From Nocardioides sediminis (GTDB taxonomy: Bacteria; Actinomycetota; Actinomycetes; Propionibacteriales; Nocardioidaceae), in NCBI RefSeq assembly GCF_003047295.1, contig NZ_PZYZ01000002.1:62001-126000 (forward strand): 64,000 nt of DNA, in the 5' to 3' direction. The stretch's first letter is position 1. Every line of letters begins with the position of its first letter. Position numbers and translations under genes: made by a program. This document shows positions 1 through 8,806 of the stretch, piece by piece. A model generated the notes under the pieces. It saw only the letters and a program-made list of their open reading frames with translations, was not told the DNA's origin and did no database searches.

Positions 1-1
1 C

Positions 2-994
2 ACCGACAAGTACGGCGGGCGGCTGATGTTCCCGCTCGTCTCGGCCGCCACGGTGGTGCCGGTGCTCTTCATCGGCTTCGTGGCCATCGACTCCTACGCC
101 CTGCTCCTCGTCGGCGGCTTCTTCCTCGGGATCGGCGGCACGGCGTTCGCCGTCGGGGTGCCGTTCGTCAACGCGTGGTTCCCGCCGGAGCGCCGGGGCT
201 TCGCGGTCGGCGTCTTCGGGGCGGGCATGGGCGGCACGGCGATCAGCGCGCTGACGACCGTCACGCTCTTCGAGCGCAACGAGACGCTGCCGTTCGTGCT
301 CACGGCCGTCGCGCTGACGGCGTACGCGGTCATCTCCTGGCTGCTGCTGCGCGACGCGCCCGGCCGGGTGGTCCCCACCACGAGCCTGCTCTCGCGGCTC
401 AACGCCAACAGCCGGCTGCCGATCACCTGGCAGGCCTGCATCCTCTACGCCGTCGCGTTCGGCGGCTACGTCGCGTTCTCGGTCTACCTGCCCGCCTACC
501 TCATCAACGCCCACGGGCTGACCCCGGCGGACGCCGCCAACCGGATGGCCGGCTTCGTCGTCGTCGCCGTCATCTGCCGCCCGGTCGGTGGGGCGCTGTC
601 CGACCGGCTCGGGCCCATCCCCGTGCTGGCCGGCGTCTACGCGCTCGTCGCCGTGTGCGCCGCTGTCGCCGCCACCACCCCGCCCCTCATGGGCATCGGG
701 ACGGTGGTCTTCCTGGCGATGGCCGCGGCCCTCGGTGCCGGCAGCGGGGCGGTCTTCGCGCTCATCGCCCGGGTGACCGAGCCGGCGCGGGTCGGCGGCG
801 TGACCGGCCTGGTCGGCGCCGCCGGCGGGCTGGGCGGCTTCGTGCCGCCACTCCTCATGGGCTACGTCTACGGCCAGACCGAGTCCTACGGCATCGGCCT
901 GGGCCTGCTCGCCGTCACCGCGGCGCTGACCCTCGCGCTCACCCTCACCGTCGTACGACGCACTGCCCAGGCGCACGAAGGAGCCACTGCATGA
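2..994 (+). CDS. narK: NarK-type nitrate/nitrite MFS transporter (5' end missing)
   Basis: An inner-membrane transporter of the major facilitator superfamily that would import nitrate and/or export nitrite for the nitrate reductase encoded directly downstream. The reading frame is open at the window edge and enters with TDKYGGRLMFPL, matching the conserved loop between helices 2 and 3 of NarK proteins, so roughly the first 80-100 residues lie outside. About 330 residues remain. They contain a nitrate-signature-like glycine-rich helix (GVFGAGMGGTAIS) and a second one (AAGGLGGFVPP) near the C terminus, plus about ten hydrophobic segments. Its TGA stop overlaps the ATG of narG (ATGA), so the two are translationally coupled. 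The ATG at base 26 is internal and is not the true start. Confidence 0.9.
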   Translation, partial: TDKYGGRLMFPLVSAATVVPVLFIGFVAIDSYALLLVGGFFLGIGGTAFAVGVPFVNAWFPPERRGFAVGVFGAGMGGTAISALTTVTLFERNETLPFVLTAVALTAYAVISWLLLRDAPGRVVPTTSLLSRLNANSRLPITWQACILYAVAFGGYVAFSVYLPAYLINAHGLTPADAANRMAGFVVVAVICRPVGGALSDRLGPIPVLAGVYALVAVCAAVAATTPPLMGIGTVVFLAMAAALGAGSGAVFALIARVTEPARVGGVTGLVGAAGGLGGFVPPLLMGYVYGQTESYGIGLGLLAVTAALTLALTLTVVRRTAQAHEGATA

Positions 995-3900
995 GCCGCA
1001 CCGGCACGGACGGTCCCCTCAGCGACGCCCTGGTGGGCAGTCGCCGCTTCTTCACCAAGGCGGAGGTCAGTGACGACCTCCGCTCGATGGTCCGGAGCGG
1101 GGGCCGGGAGGGGGACGTGTTCTACCGGGACCGCTGGAGCCACGACAAGGTCGTGCGCAGCACGCACGGGGTCAACTGCACCGGGTCGTGCTCGTGGAAG
1201 GTCTACGTCAAGGACGGGATCATCACCTGGGAGGCCCAGCAGACCGACTACCCCAGCGCCGGCGCCGACCGACCCGAGTACGAGCCCCGCGGGTGCCCCC
1301 GTGGCGCCGCGTTCTCCTGGTACACCTACAGCCCCACGCGGGTCCGCTACCCCTACGTGCGGGGCGTGCTGCTGGACATGTTCCGCGAGGCGCGGCAGCG
1401 CTACGGCGACCCGGTGGTGGCGTGGGGCTCGATCGTGCAGGACGAGGAGAAGGCGCGGGCCTACAAGAGGGCGCGCGGCAAGGGAGGCCTCGTCCGCGCC
1501 ACGTGGGAGGAGGTGGCCGAGATCGTGGCGGCGGCCCACGTCTACACCGTCAAGCGCTGGGGCCCCGACCGCATCGCGGGCTTCTCGCCCATCCCGGCGA
1601 TGTCCCCGGTCTCCTACGCGTCGGGGGCGCGGTTCCTCGAGCTCATCGGCGCGCCGATGCTGTCCTTCTACGACTGGTACGCCGACCTGCCCAACGCGTC
1701 GCCGCAGATGTTCGGCGACCAGACCGACGTGCCGGAGTCCGGCGACTGGTGGGACGCCGGCTACCTGTTCATGTGGGGCTCCAACGTCCCGATGACGCGG
1801 ACGCCGGACGCGCACTGGATGACCGAGGCGCGCTACCGCGGCCAGAAGGTCGTCGCGGTGGCCCCCGACTACGCCGAGAACGTGAAGTTCGCCGACGAGT
1901 GGGTCAGCCCCGCTCCGGGCACCGACGGCGCGCTGGCCATGGCGATGGGCCACGTCGTGCTCAAGGAGTACTTCGCCGACCGGCAGGTGCCCTTCTTCAC
2001 CGACTACAACAAGCGCTACACCGACCTGCCCCACCTGGTCTGCCTCGAGCCGACCGCCGACGGCTCCTACCGTCCCGGCAAGTTCCTGGTCGCCGGCGAC
2101 ATCGACCACGCCGAGGGCGGCACGGAGAACACCATGTGGAAGCCGGCGGTCATCGACGCCGGCACCGGCGAGGTCCGCATCCCGCAGGGCTCGATCGGCC
2201 ACCGCTTCGGCGACGAGGGCCTCGGGCGGTGGAACCTCGAGCTCGGCGACATCGACCCGGCGCTCTCGATGTACCGCGACCACGAGGGCGGCACCCACGA
2301 GGCGGTCGAGGTCGAGCTGCCTCGCTTCGACGACCCGGGCGGCAAGGTGCGCCACGAGCGCCGGGGCGTGCCGGTGGCCCGCGTCGGGGACCGGGTCGTC
2401 ACCACCGTGCTCGACCTGCTCCTCGCCCAGTACGGCGTCGCCCGCGTGGGCCTGCCCGGCACGTGGCCCGAGGGGTACGACGACCCGACCGTGCCGGCGA
2501 CCCCGGCCTGGCAGGAGCAGCACACCGGCGTGCCCGCCTCGCAGGTGACGCGGCTCGCCCGCGAGTGGGCGCAGAACGCCATCGACACCGAGGGCCGCGG
2601 GATGATCCTGCTCGGTGCAGGTGTCAACCACTGGTACCACTCCGACCAGATCTACCGCGCCATCCTGCTGCTCACCACGATCACCGGCACCCAGGGCCGC
2701 AACGGCGGCGGCTGGGCGCACTACGTCGGACAGGAGAAGATCCGGCCCATCATGGGCTTCCAGCACCTGGCGTTCGCCCTGGACTGGCACCGGCCCCCGC
2801 GACACATGAACCAGACGGCGTACTGGTACGTGAACACCTCGCAGTACCGCTACGACACCTTCACCGCCGACGACCTCGACGCGGGCACCGGCGCGTTTGC
2901 GGGCAAGGGCGTCATGGACCTGCTGGCCCAGTCGGTCCGCCTGGGCTGGACCCCGTCGTACCCGACCTTCGACCGCAGCAGCCTGCAGCTCGCCGACGAC
3001 GCCGAGGCGGCCGGCATGGAGGCCCCGGCGTACGTCGCCCAGCAGCTCAAGGAGGGCACCCTGCGGTTCGCCGTCGAGGACCCCGAGCACGAGGACAACC
3101 ACCCGCGGGTGCTGTCGCTGTGGCGCTCCAACCTGCTGGGCAGCTCGGCCAAGGGCAACGAGTACTTCCTGCGCCACCTGCTCGGCACCGACAGCGCGGC
3201 GACCGCGCAGGAGGCCGCGCCCGACCAACGGCCCAGCACCATCACGTGGGCCGACGAGGCGCCCGAGGGCAAGCTCGACCTGCTGATGACCATCGACTTC
3301 CGGATGACGAGCAGCACGATCTTCAGCGACGTCGTGCTCCCCGCCGCCACCTGGTATGAGAAGCACGACCTGTCCACCACCGACATGCACCCGTTCGTGC
3401 ACTCGTTCAACCCCGCGATCGCGCCGCCGTGGCAGACGAAGTCCGACTGGGACGCCTGGAAGACCATCGCCAAGCGCTTCAGCGAGCTGGCCGTCGACCA
3501 CCTCGGCACGCGCAGGGACGTCGTGGCCAAGCCGCTGTGGCACGACACCCCCGAGGCGATGGCGACCGAGCACGGGGTGGTGAAGGACTGGCGGCTCGGC
3601 GAGTGCGAGCCGGTGCCGGGACGGACGATGCCGGTGATCGCGGTCGCCGAGCGCGACTACACGCAGGTCTTCGAGAAGATGACGTCGATTGGACCGCTGC
3701 TGGAGAAGGTCGGAATGCTCACCAAGGGAGTGGCCTACGACGTGAAGCGCGAGGTCGACATCCTCCGCAACCGCAACGGTGTCGCCCGCGGGGGAGCAGG
3801 TGACGGCCAGCCCCGGGTCGAGACCGACGTGCAGATGGCCGACGCGATCCTGCACCTCGCCGGCGTCTCCAACGGGCACCTCGCCACCCAGGGGTTCAAG

Positions 3901-4686
3901 TTCCTGGAGAAGCGCACCGGCACGCTGCTGCACGACCTCGCCGCCGAGCACGAGGGCAAGCAGATCACCTTCGCCGACACGCAGGTCGCGCCGGTCCCGG
4001 TGATCACCTCGCCGGAGTGGTCGGGCTCGGAGTCCGGCGGTCGCCGCTACTCGCCGTTCACGATCAACATCGAGCGGCACAAGCCCTTCCACACCCTCAC
4101 CGGGCGGCAGCAGTTCTACGTCGACCACGACTGGTTCCTCGGCGCCGGCGAGATGCTGCCGGTCTACCGGCCGCCGCTGGACATGACGGGCCTCTTCGGG
4201 GAGACGCCGATCGGCGAGCAGACCGAGCTCGGCGTCTCGGTGCGCTACCTGACCCCGCACAACAAGTGGTCGATCCACTCGGAGTACCAGGACAACCTCT
4301 TCATGCTCTCGCTCTCGCGGGGCGGCCAGTCGGTGTGGATGTCGGACCGGGACGCCGCCAAGATCGGCGTCGCGGACAACGACTGGATCGAGATGGTCAA
4401 CCGCAACGGGGTGGTCGCGGCGCGCGCCATCGTCAGCCACCGGATGCCCGAGGGCACGGTCTACATGCACCACGCGCAGGACCGGCTGATCGACGTTCCC
4501 CTCACCGAGCGGGACGGCAAGCGCGGCGGCATCCACAACAGCCTCACGCGGATCCTGCTCAAGCCCAACCACATCGTCGGCGGCTACGCGCAGCTGGCCT
4601 ACTTCTTCAACTACATCGGACCGATCGGCAACAACCGCGACGAGGTCACGATGATCCGCAAGCGGACCGCGAAGGTGGAGTACTGA
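991..4686 (+). CDS. narG: Respiratory nitrate reductase, alpha subunit
   Basis: Catalytic subunit of the membrane-bound cytoplasmic-facing nitrate reductase. It reduces nitrate to nitrite at a molybdenum bis-MGD centre, using quinol electrons delivered through NarI and NarH. The 1231 residues compare with about 1250 for the family. The N-terminal FS0 iron-sulfur ligands are visible as H59, C63, C67 and C102 (HGVNCTGSC, then RGCPRG); the histidine ligand is characteristic of NarG. The DWYADLP region, which in this family carries the aspartate that binds molybdenum, is intact, as are QTDVPES and WGSNVPMTRTPD. No twin-arginine signal is present, as expected for a cytoplasmic-face enzyme. The start is the ATG overlapping the narK stop. 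The long open frame upstream of it is only a GC-driven extension through narK. Confidence 0.97.
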   Translation: MSRTGTDGPLSDALVGSRRFFTKAEVSDDLRSMVRSGGREGDVFYRDRWSHDKVVRSTHGVNCTGSCSWKVYVKDGIITWEAQQTDYPSAGADRPEYEPRGCPRGAAFSWYTYSPTRVRYPYVRGVLLDMFREARQRYGDPVVAWGSIVQDEEKARAYKRARGKGGLVRATWEEVAEIVAAAHVYTVKRWGPDRIAGFSPIPAMSPVSYASGARFLELIGAPMLSFYDWYADLPNASPQMFGDQTDVPESGDWWDAGYLFMWGSNVPMTRTPDAHWMTEARYRGQKVVAVAPDYAENVKFADEWVSPAPGTDGALAMAMGHVVLKEYFADRQVPFFTDYNKRYTDLPHLVCLEPTADGSYRPGKFLVAGDIDHAEGGTENTMWKPAVIDAGTGEVRIPQGSIGHRFGDEGLGRWNLELGDIDPALSMYRDHEGGTHEAVEVELPRFDDPGGKVRHERRGVPVARVGDRVVTTVLDLLLAQYGVARVGLPGTWPEGYDDPTVPATPAWQEQHTGVPASQVTRLAREWAQNAIDTEGRGMILLGAGVNHWYHSDQIYRAILLLTTITGTQGRNGGGWAHYVGQEKIRPIMGFQHLAFALDWHRPPRHMNQTAYWYVNTSQYRYDTFTADDLDAGTGAFAGKGVMDLLAQSVRLGWTPSYPTFDRSSLQLADDAEAAGMEAPAYVAQQLKEGTLRFAVEDPEHEDNHPRVLSLWRSNLLGSSAKGNEYFLRHLLGTDSAATAQEAAPDQRPSTITWADEAPEGKLDLLMTIDFRMTSSTIFSDVVLPAATWYEKHDLSTTDMHPFVHSFNPAIAPPWQTKSDWDAWKTIAKRFSELAVDHLGTRRDVVAKPLWHDTPEAMATEHGVVKDWRLGECEPVPGRTMPVIAVAERDYTQVFEKMTSIGPLLEKVGMLTKGVAYDVKREVDILRNRNGVARGGAGDGQPRVETDVQMADAILHLAGVSNGHLATQGFKFLEKRTGTLLHDLAAEHEGKQITFADTQVAPVPVITSPEWSGSESGGRRYSPFTINIERHKPFHTLTGRQQFYVDHDWFLGAGEMLPVYRPPLDMTGLFGETPIGEQTELGVSVRYLTPHNKWSIHSEYQDNLFMLSLSRGGQSVWMSDRDAAKIGVADNDWIEMVNRNGVVAARAIVSHRMPEGTVYMHHAQDRLIDVPLTERDGKRGGIHNSLTRILLKPNHIVGGYAQLAYFFNYIGPIGNNRDEVTMIRKRTAKVEY

Positions 4687-4687
4687 C

Positions 4688-4723
4688 ATGCAGGAGCGGC
4701 GACCGCAGGGAGCGCGACCATGA
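4688..4723 (+). CDS. Tiny 11-codon ORF bridging narG and narH
   Basis: Directly after the narG stop an ATG opens an 11-codon frame whose TGA overlaps the narH start codon (ATGA). It lies within a short imperfect direct repeat (GGAGCGGCGACC / GGAGCGCGACC). A translated peptide has not been shown. The arrangement would hand ribosomes from narG to narH without a gap, and the same design occurs again between narJ and narI. It may equally be chance in GC-rich spacer DNA. Confidence 0.3.
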   Translation: MQERRPQGARP

Positions 4724-6366
4724 AGGTGATGGCGCAGATGGCGATGGTGATGAACCTCGACAAGTGCATCGGGTGCCACACCTGCTCGGTGACGTGCAAG
4801 CAGGCGTGGACCAACCGCACGGGCACCGAGTACGTCTGGTTCAACAACGTCGAGACGCGACCCGGGCTCGGCTACCCGCGCACCTACGAGGACCAGGAGA
4901 CCTGGCAGGGCGGCTGGGTCCGCAAGGACAACGGACGGCTGGCGCTCCGGTCCGGCGGGCGCCTCAAGAAGCTCTTCACGATCTTCTCCAACCCCAAGCT
5001 GCCCTCGATCCAGGACTACTACGAGCCCTGGACCTACGACTACGAGACGCTGACGAGCTCGCCGCAGACCGACACCTTCCCGGTCGCGCGGCCCAAGTCG
5101 CTGATCTCGGGCAAGGACATGAACGTCGAGTGGTCGGCCAACTGGGACGACGACCTCGGCGGGTCGCAGGAGCACGCGGCGCGCGACGTGATGCTCAAGG
5201 GCATCGAGGACAAGGTCCGCCTCGAGTTCGAGGAGACCTTCATGTTCTACCTCCCGCGCATCTGCGAGCACTGCCTCAACCCGTCGTGCGCCGCGTCGTG
5301 CCCGTCCGGGGCGATCTACAAGCGCGCCGAGGACGGCATCGTGCTGGTCGACCAGGACCGGTGCCGCGGCTGGCGGATGTGCGTGTCCGGGTGCCCCTAC
5401 AAGAAGGTCTACTTCAACCACAAGACCGGCAAGGCCGAGAAGTGCACCTTCTGCTACCCGCGCGTCGAGGTCGGCATCCCCACCGTCTGCTCCGAGACGT
5501 GCGTGGGCCGGCTGCGCTACATCGGGCTGGTGCTCTACGACGCGGACAAGGTCCTCGAGGCCGCCTCGGTCGAGGACGACCACGACCTGTACGCCGCGCA
5601 GCGCTCGGTCTTCCTCGACCCGGACGACCCCGAGGTGCAGCGGGCCGCGGAGCGGGCCGGCATCCCCGGTGACTGGATGGAGGCGGCCCGCCGGTCGCCG
5701 GTGTGGGCGCTGATCAACAAGTACCAAGTGGCCCTGCCGCTGCACCCGGAGTACCGCACCATGCCGATGGTCTGGTACATCCCGCCGCTCTCGCCGGTCG
5801 TCGACGTCGTCCGGGACACCGGGGTCGACGCCGAGGACCGCGGCAACCTGTTCGCGGCGATCGACGCCCTCCGGATCCCGGTGGAGTACCTCGCCAACCT
5901 GTTCACCGCCGGTGACACCGAGCCCGTCGACGGGGTGCTCAAGAAGCTCGCCGCGATGCGGTCCTACATGCGCGACATCAACCTCGGCCGCGACCCCGAC
6001 GACTCCATCCCCGAAGCGGTCGGGATGAGCGGCGAGGAGATGTACGAGATGTTCCGGCTGCTCGCCATCGCCAAGTACGACGAGCGCTACGTCATCCCGA
6101 CCGCGCACGCCGAGCAGGCGCACGCCCTCGAGGAGCTGGCCACCGAGTGCCCGGTGAGCGAGTACGGCGGAGGCCAGCAGGACGCGTTCGGCGAGGGGTC
6201 GGGCTACCCGACGCCGGTGGCGGTCGAGAACTTCCGGATGCTCCAGGACCGGCAGACCGCCGACGAGCTGGTCGGCGGCGGCACCAAGGAGGGCCGGGTC
6301 AACCTGCTCAACTGGGACGGCAAGGGCAGCCCCGAGGGCCTCTTCCCGCCGCGGGGGGACTCGTGA
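4720..6366 (+). CDS. narH: Respiratory nitrate reductase, beta (iron-sulfur) subunit
   Basis: Electron-transfer subunit carrying four iron-sulfur clusters between haem-bearing NarI and catalytic NarG. The 548 residues include the first cluster motif at C16, C19, C22 and C26, a second group around RICEHCLNPSCAASC, and a third with CRGWRMCVSGC. In the third motif a tryptophan replaces a cysteine, the hallmark of the [3Fe-4S] centre of NarH. A fourth set follows (KCTFC and VCSETC). The ATG start has a purine-rich stretch (GCAGGGAGC) just upstream. The C terminus overlaps the narJ GTG start by four bases (GTGA). Confidence 0.97.
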   Translation: MKVMAQMAMVMNLDKCIGCHTCSVTCKQAWTNRTGTEYVWFNNVETRPGLGYPRTYEDQETWQGGWVRKDNGRLALRSGGRLKKLFTIFSNPKLPSIQDYYEPWTYDYETLTSSPQTDTFPVARPKSLISGKDMNVEWSANWDDDLGGSQEHAARDVMLKGIEDKVRLEFEETFMFYLPRICEHCLNPSCAASCPSGAIYKRAEDGIVLVDQDRCRGWRMCVSGCPYKKVYFNHKTGKAEKCTFCYPRVEVGIPTVCSETCVGRLRYIGLVLYDADKVLEAASVEDDHDLYAAQRSVFLDPDDPEVQRAAERAGIPGDWMEAARRSPVWALINKYQVALPLHPEYRTMPMVWYIPPLSPVVDVVRDTGVDAEDRGNLFAAIDALRIPVEYLANLFTAGDTEPVDGVLKKLAAMRSYMRDINLGRDPDDSIPEAVGMSGEEMYEMFRLLAIAKYDERYVIPTAHAEQAHALEELATECPVSEYGGGQQDAFGEGSGYPTPVAVENFRMLQDRQTADELVGGGTKEGRVNLLNWDGKGSPEGLFPPRGDS

Positions 6367-7067
6367 TCACCCGGCGCCGCTCCCGCGCGCGGCGGGCCGG
6401 GGACGCACGCCCCGTGTGGGCCGCCTGCGCGGCGCTGCTCGACTACCCGACGGCGGACCTGGTCGCCTCGCTCGACCGGATCGAGGCGCTCGTGCCCGAC
6501 CACGAGCACCTCGCCCCGCTCGTCGACCATCTGCGCCGCGGCGACCTGCGCCGCCTGCAGGAGGACTACGTCGCGACCTTCGACCACACCCGCAAGTGCG
6601 CGCTCCACCTGACCTACTTCGCCTACGGCGACACCCGACGCCGGGGGACCGCGCTGCTGGCCTTCAAGGAGGCCTACCGCGCCGCCGGTGTGGAGTGGGA
6701 CGAGGAGACCGGCGAGCTGCCCGACCACCTGTGCGCGGTGCTCCAGCTCGGCGCCACCGTCGACGCCGACTGCGCCCGCCGGCTCCTCGAGGACCACCGC
6801 GCGGGGATCGAGATGCTGCGGCTCGCGCTCAGCGGCTGGCGCAACGACGACGGCAGCACCGGCTCGCCGTGGCTGGGAGCGCTGCTCGCGCTCCGGGACA
6901 CCCTGCGGCCGCTCCGGGGCGAGGAGGCGGACGCCGTACGACGCCTCGTCGAGCAGGGTCCGCCGGCCGAGGAGGTCGGCCTCGACGGCTACGGCGCCGA
7001 CCCCGCGCTCTCCGGCGCGCCGCCCCTGATCGCCCCCGCCACCATCCCCGTAGGAGCTCCTCGATGA
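6363..7067 (+). CDS. narJ: Nitrate reductase assembly chaperone (delta subunit)
   Basis: Dedicated NarJ/TorD-family chaperone that binds apo-NarG and holds it until the molybdenum cofactor and FS0 cluster are inserted; it is not part of the final enzyme. It has 234 residues, close to the family norm. Typical features are the all-helical sequence, the LDYPTADL segment near the N terminus, and the KCALHLTYFAYGDTRRRG stretch, which matches the conserved core of NarJ. The GTG start is chosen because it overlaps the narH stop (GTGA); no closer ATG exists. Its own stop overlaps the ATG of a 19-codon ORF that leads into narI. Confidence 0.92.
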   Translation: MITRRRSRARRAGDARPVWAACAALLDYPTADLVASLDRIEALVPDHEHLAPLVDHLRRGDLRRLQEDYVATFDHTRKCALHLTYFAYGDTRRRGTALLAFKEAYRAAGVEWDEETGELPDHLCAVLQLGATVDADCARRLLEDHRAGIEMLRLALSGWRNDDGSTGSPWLGALLALRDTLRPLRGEEADAVRRLVEQGPPAEEVGLDGYGADPALSGAPPLIAPATIPVGAPR

Positions 7068-7123
7068 TCCACCCCACGAAACTGCTCGCTGCGCTCGCAC
7101 GTCCGCGGGGACCCCGGAGATGA
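7064..7123 (+). CDS. Tiny 19-codon ORF bridging narJ and narI
   Basis: The ATG overlaps the narJ TGA and the TGA overlaps the narI ATG, so narJ, this ORF and narI form a chain of ATGA junctions. The predicted peptide is MIHPTKLLAALARPRGPRR. The middle (7084-7098) is the palindromic core of a REP-like repeat, which probably created the spacer. The likely role is ribosome relay across inserted DNA, not a functional peptide. Confidence 0.35.
   Translation: MIHPTKLLAALARPRGPRR
7084..7098 (-). repeat. REP-like palindromic core in the narJ-narI spacer
   Basis: Read on the minus strand this is GCGAGCGCAGCGAGC, a nearly self-complementary 15-mer. It matches the core of the longer REP-like elements at 29263-29294 and 30160-30191. 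It lies within the 19-codon bridging ORF. Confidence 0.45.
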
Positions 7124-7848
7124 ACGTCTTCCTGTGGGTCATCGTCCCCTACCTGTGCCTGGCGGTCTTCGTCGTCGGGCACCTGTGGCGCTACCGCTAC
7201 GACAAGTTCGGCTGGACCACCCGCTCCTCCCAGCTCTACGAGGACCGGCTGCTCCGGCTGGGGTCGCCGCTGTTCCACTTCGGCATGCTCGGCGTGGTCG
7301 GCGGCCACGTCATCGGGCTGCTCGTCCCGCGGTCGTGGACCGAGGCGGTCGGCATCGACGACCACCTCTACCACTACGTGGCGGTCATCGGCGGGCTGAT
7401 CGCCGGGGTGATGGCCCTGGTCGGCATGACGATCCTGATCTACCGGCGGCGCACCGTCGGCCCGGTGTTCTCCGCGACCACCGTCATGGACAAGGTCATG
7501 TACGCCTTCCTCGGCGCCGCGATCGTGCTGGGCATGTGGAACACCATCGCCGGCTCGATCTTCAGCCTGGGCGGTGAGTACAACTACCGGGAGGGCGTCT
7601 CGGTCTGGTACCGCTCCTTCCTGGCCTTCCAGCCCGACGCCGACCTGATGGCCGACGCGCCGATCGGCTTCCAGCTGCACGCGCTGGTGGCCTTCGGGCT
7701 CTTCGCGCTGTGGCCCTTCACCCGGCTGGTGCACGTGTTCTCGGCGCCGGTGGGCTACCTCACCCGGCCCTACATCGTCTACCGCACGCGCGACGAGCGG
7801 CCGCTGGGCAACGCTGCCCCGCGGCGTGGCTGGGACCGCGTGGGCTGA
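7120..7848 (+). CDS. narI: Respiratory nitrate reductase, gamma subunit (cytochrome b)
   Basis: Membrane subunit that oxidises quinol and passes electrons through two b-type haems to NarH. It has 242 residues and five hydrophobic segments. The four expected haem-ligand histidines are visible at H53, H63, H187 and H205, in the contexts PLFHFGMLG, GGHVIG, FQLHALV and RLVHVFS. The ATG is coupled to the preceding 19-codon ORF, and a CCCCGGAG purine run sits in front of it. It closes the narGHJI set, so the enzyme is complete in this window. Confidence 0.96.
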   Translation: MNVFLWVIVPYLCLAVFVVGHLWRYRYDKFGWTTRSSQLYEDRLLRLGSPLFHFGMLGVVGGHVIGLLVPRSWTEAVGIDDHLYHYVAVIGGLIAGVMALVGMTILIYRRRTVGPVFSATTVMDKVMYAFLGAAIVLGMWNTIAGSIFSLGGEYNYREGVSVWYRSFLAFQPDADLMADAPIGFQLHALVAFGLFALWPFTRLVHVFSAPVGYLTRPYIVYRTRDERPLGNAAPRRGWDRVG

Positions 7849-7878
7849 GCGGCACCCGATCACCCAGGAGGCACATTC

Positions 7879-8211
7879 ATGCACGGACATTCCCTGACCC
7901 ACCTGGCGCAGGAGCACCTCGACCTGGCGCGCGCCTCCAGCAGCGGCCGCTCCGCGCTCACCGTCTACGGCGGTCGTGAGCACGACATGCGGCAGACGCT
8001 CATGGCCCTGGCCGGCGGGCGCTCGACGGGTGAGCACGAGCCCCCGGGGGAGGCGAGCCTGCAGGTGATCGCCGGGCGGGTGCGCGTCACGGCGGGCGAC
8101 GAGGCGTGGGAGGGGAGCGCCGGTGACTACCTCGTGCTGCCGCAGCACCGCCACGACCTGCACGCCGACACCGACGCGGTCGTGCTGCTGACCGTGGCCA
8201 CCCGCGCCTGA
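7879..8211 (+). CDS. Small cupin-fold protein
   Basis: A 110-residue single-domain cupin of unknown substrate. The first cupin motif region (STGEHEPPGEASLQVIAG) and the second (PQHRHDLHAD) are recognisable, giving histidines that could bind a metal. The end (AVVLLTVATR) matches the small cupin family often annotated only as cupin domain protein. An AGGAGG ribosome-binding site at 7866-7871 lies eight bases before the ATG. It starts 30 bases after narI, so it is probably read through from the nar operon. Whether it senses or protects against nitrogen oxides is speculation. Confidence 0.8.
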   Translation: MHGHSLTHLAQEHLDLARASSSGRSALTVYGGREHDMRQTLMALAGGRSTGEHEPPGEASLQVIAGRVRVTAGDEAWEGSAGDYLVLPQHRHDLHADTDAVVLLTVATRA

Positions 8212-8224
8212 CTCGGCGTCGGTC

Positions 8225-8230
8225 TACGGT
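8225..8230 (+). promoter_or_regulatory. -10 box (TACGGT) of a leaderless promoter for the maturation operon
   Basis: TACGGT ends six bases before the ATG at 8237. This puts the transcription start at or next to the start codon. No Shine-Dalgarno sequence precedes the gene, which agrees with a leaderless mRNA. Confidence 0.55.
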
Positions 8231-8236
8231 GGCGCC

Positions 8237-8806
8237 ATGACGACCACCGGCCTCCTCCTCGCGGCCGGCGCGGGTCGTCGCATGGGGACGCCCAAGGCCG
8301 TGGTGCACGACGCCGACGGCACCTCCTGGCTGCGGCGGTCGGTGCGGGCGCTGGTCGACGGCGGGTGCGACCGCGTCCTCGTCGTCCTCGGCGCCGGGGC
8401 CGAGGACGCGCGACCCCTGCTGGGGGACCAGCCTGTCGAGGTCGTCGTCGCCCAGGACTGGGCCGACGGGATGGGAGCCAGCCTGCGGGCCGGGCTGCTC
8501 GCGCTCGGCGACGTCGACGCGGTGCTGGTCTCGCTCGTCGACCTGCCCGACGTCGGCGCGCCGGTCGTGGCTCGCGTGATGGCCGCCGGGACCGGGCGTG
8601 CGGCGCTCGTGCGGGCGTCGTACGACGGGGAGCCGGGGCACCCGGTCCTGATCGGCGGCGACCACCTCGTCCCCCTGGTGGCGACGCTGCGCGGCGACGT
8701 GGGCGCCAAGCCCTACCTCGCCGCCCACGAGGTGACGACGGTCGAGTGCGGGGACCTCGCCACCGGCGCCGACCGGGACACCCCGGACCACCCGGACGGC
8801 CGGTGA
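8237..8806 (+). CDS. MobA/MocA-like molybdenum cofactor nucleotidyltransferase
   Basis: A 189-residue nucleotidyltransferase of the MobA/MocA family, which transfers CMP or GMP onto molybdopterin. The N-terminal motif LLLAAGAGRRMGTPKA is the nucleotide-binding signature of the family, and VDLPDVGAPVV contains the metal-site aspartate region. The neighbourhood (coxDEF and later coxSLM) makes the MocA activity, forming molybdopterin cytosine dinucleotide for the xanthine-oxidase-type hydroxylase, the likelier one; nitrate reductase needs the guanine form. Specificity cannot be read with certainty from the sequence. The C-terminal tail is short and polar. Its stop overlaps the next gene's GTG. 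Confidence 0.8.
   Translation: MTTTGLLLAAGAGRRMGTPKAVVHDADGTSWLRRSVRALVDGGCDRVLVVLGAGAEDARPLLGDQPVEVVVAQDWADGMGASLRAGLLALGDVDAVLVSLVDLPDVGAPVVARVMAAGTGRAALVRASYDGEPGHPVLIGGDHLVPLVATLRGDVGAKPYLAAHEVTTVECGDLATGADRDTPDHPDGR

Noticed and set aside
886..6123. Very long minus-strand open frame (1745 codons) opposite narG and narH
   Set aside because: It mirrors the codon pattern of the real genes, has no family features and is a normal product of extreme GC content. The same holds for the other long antisense frames in the window.
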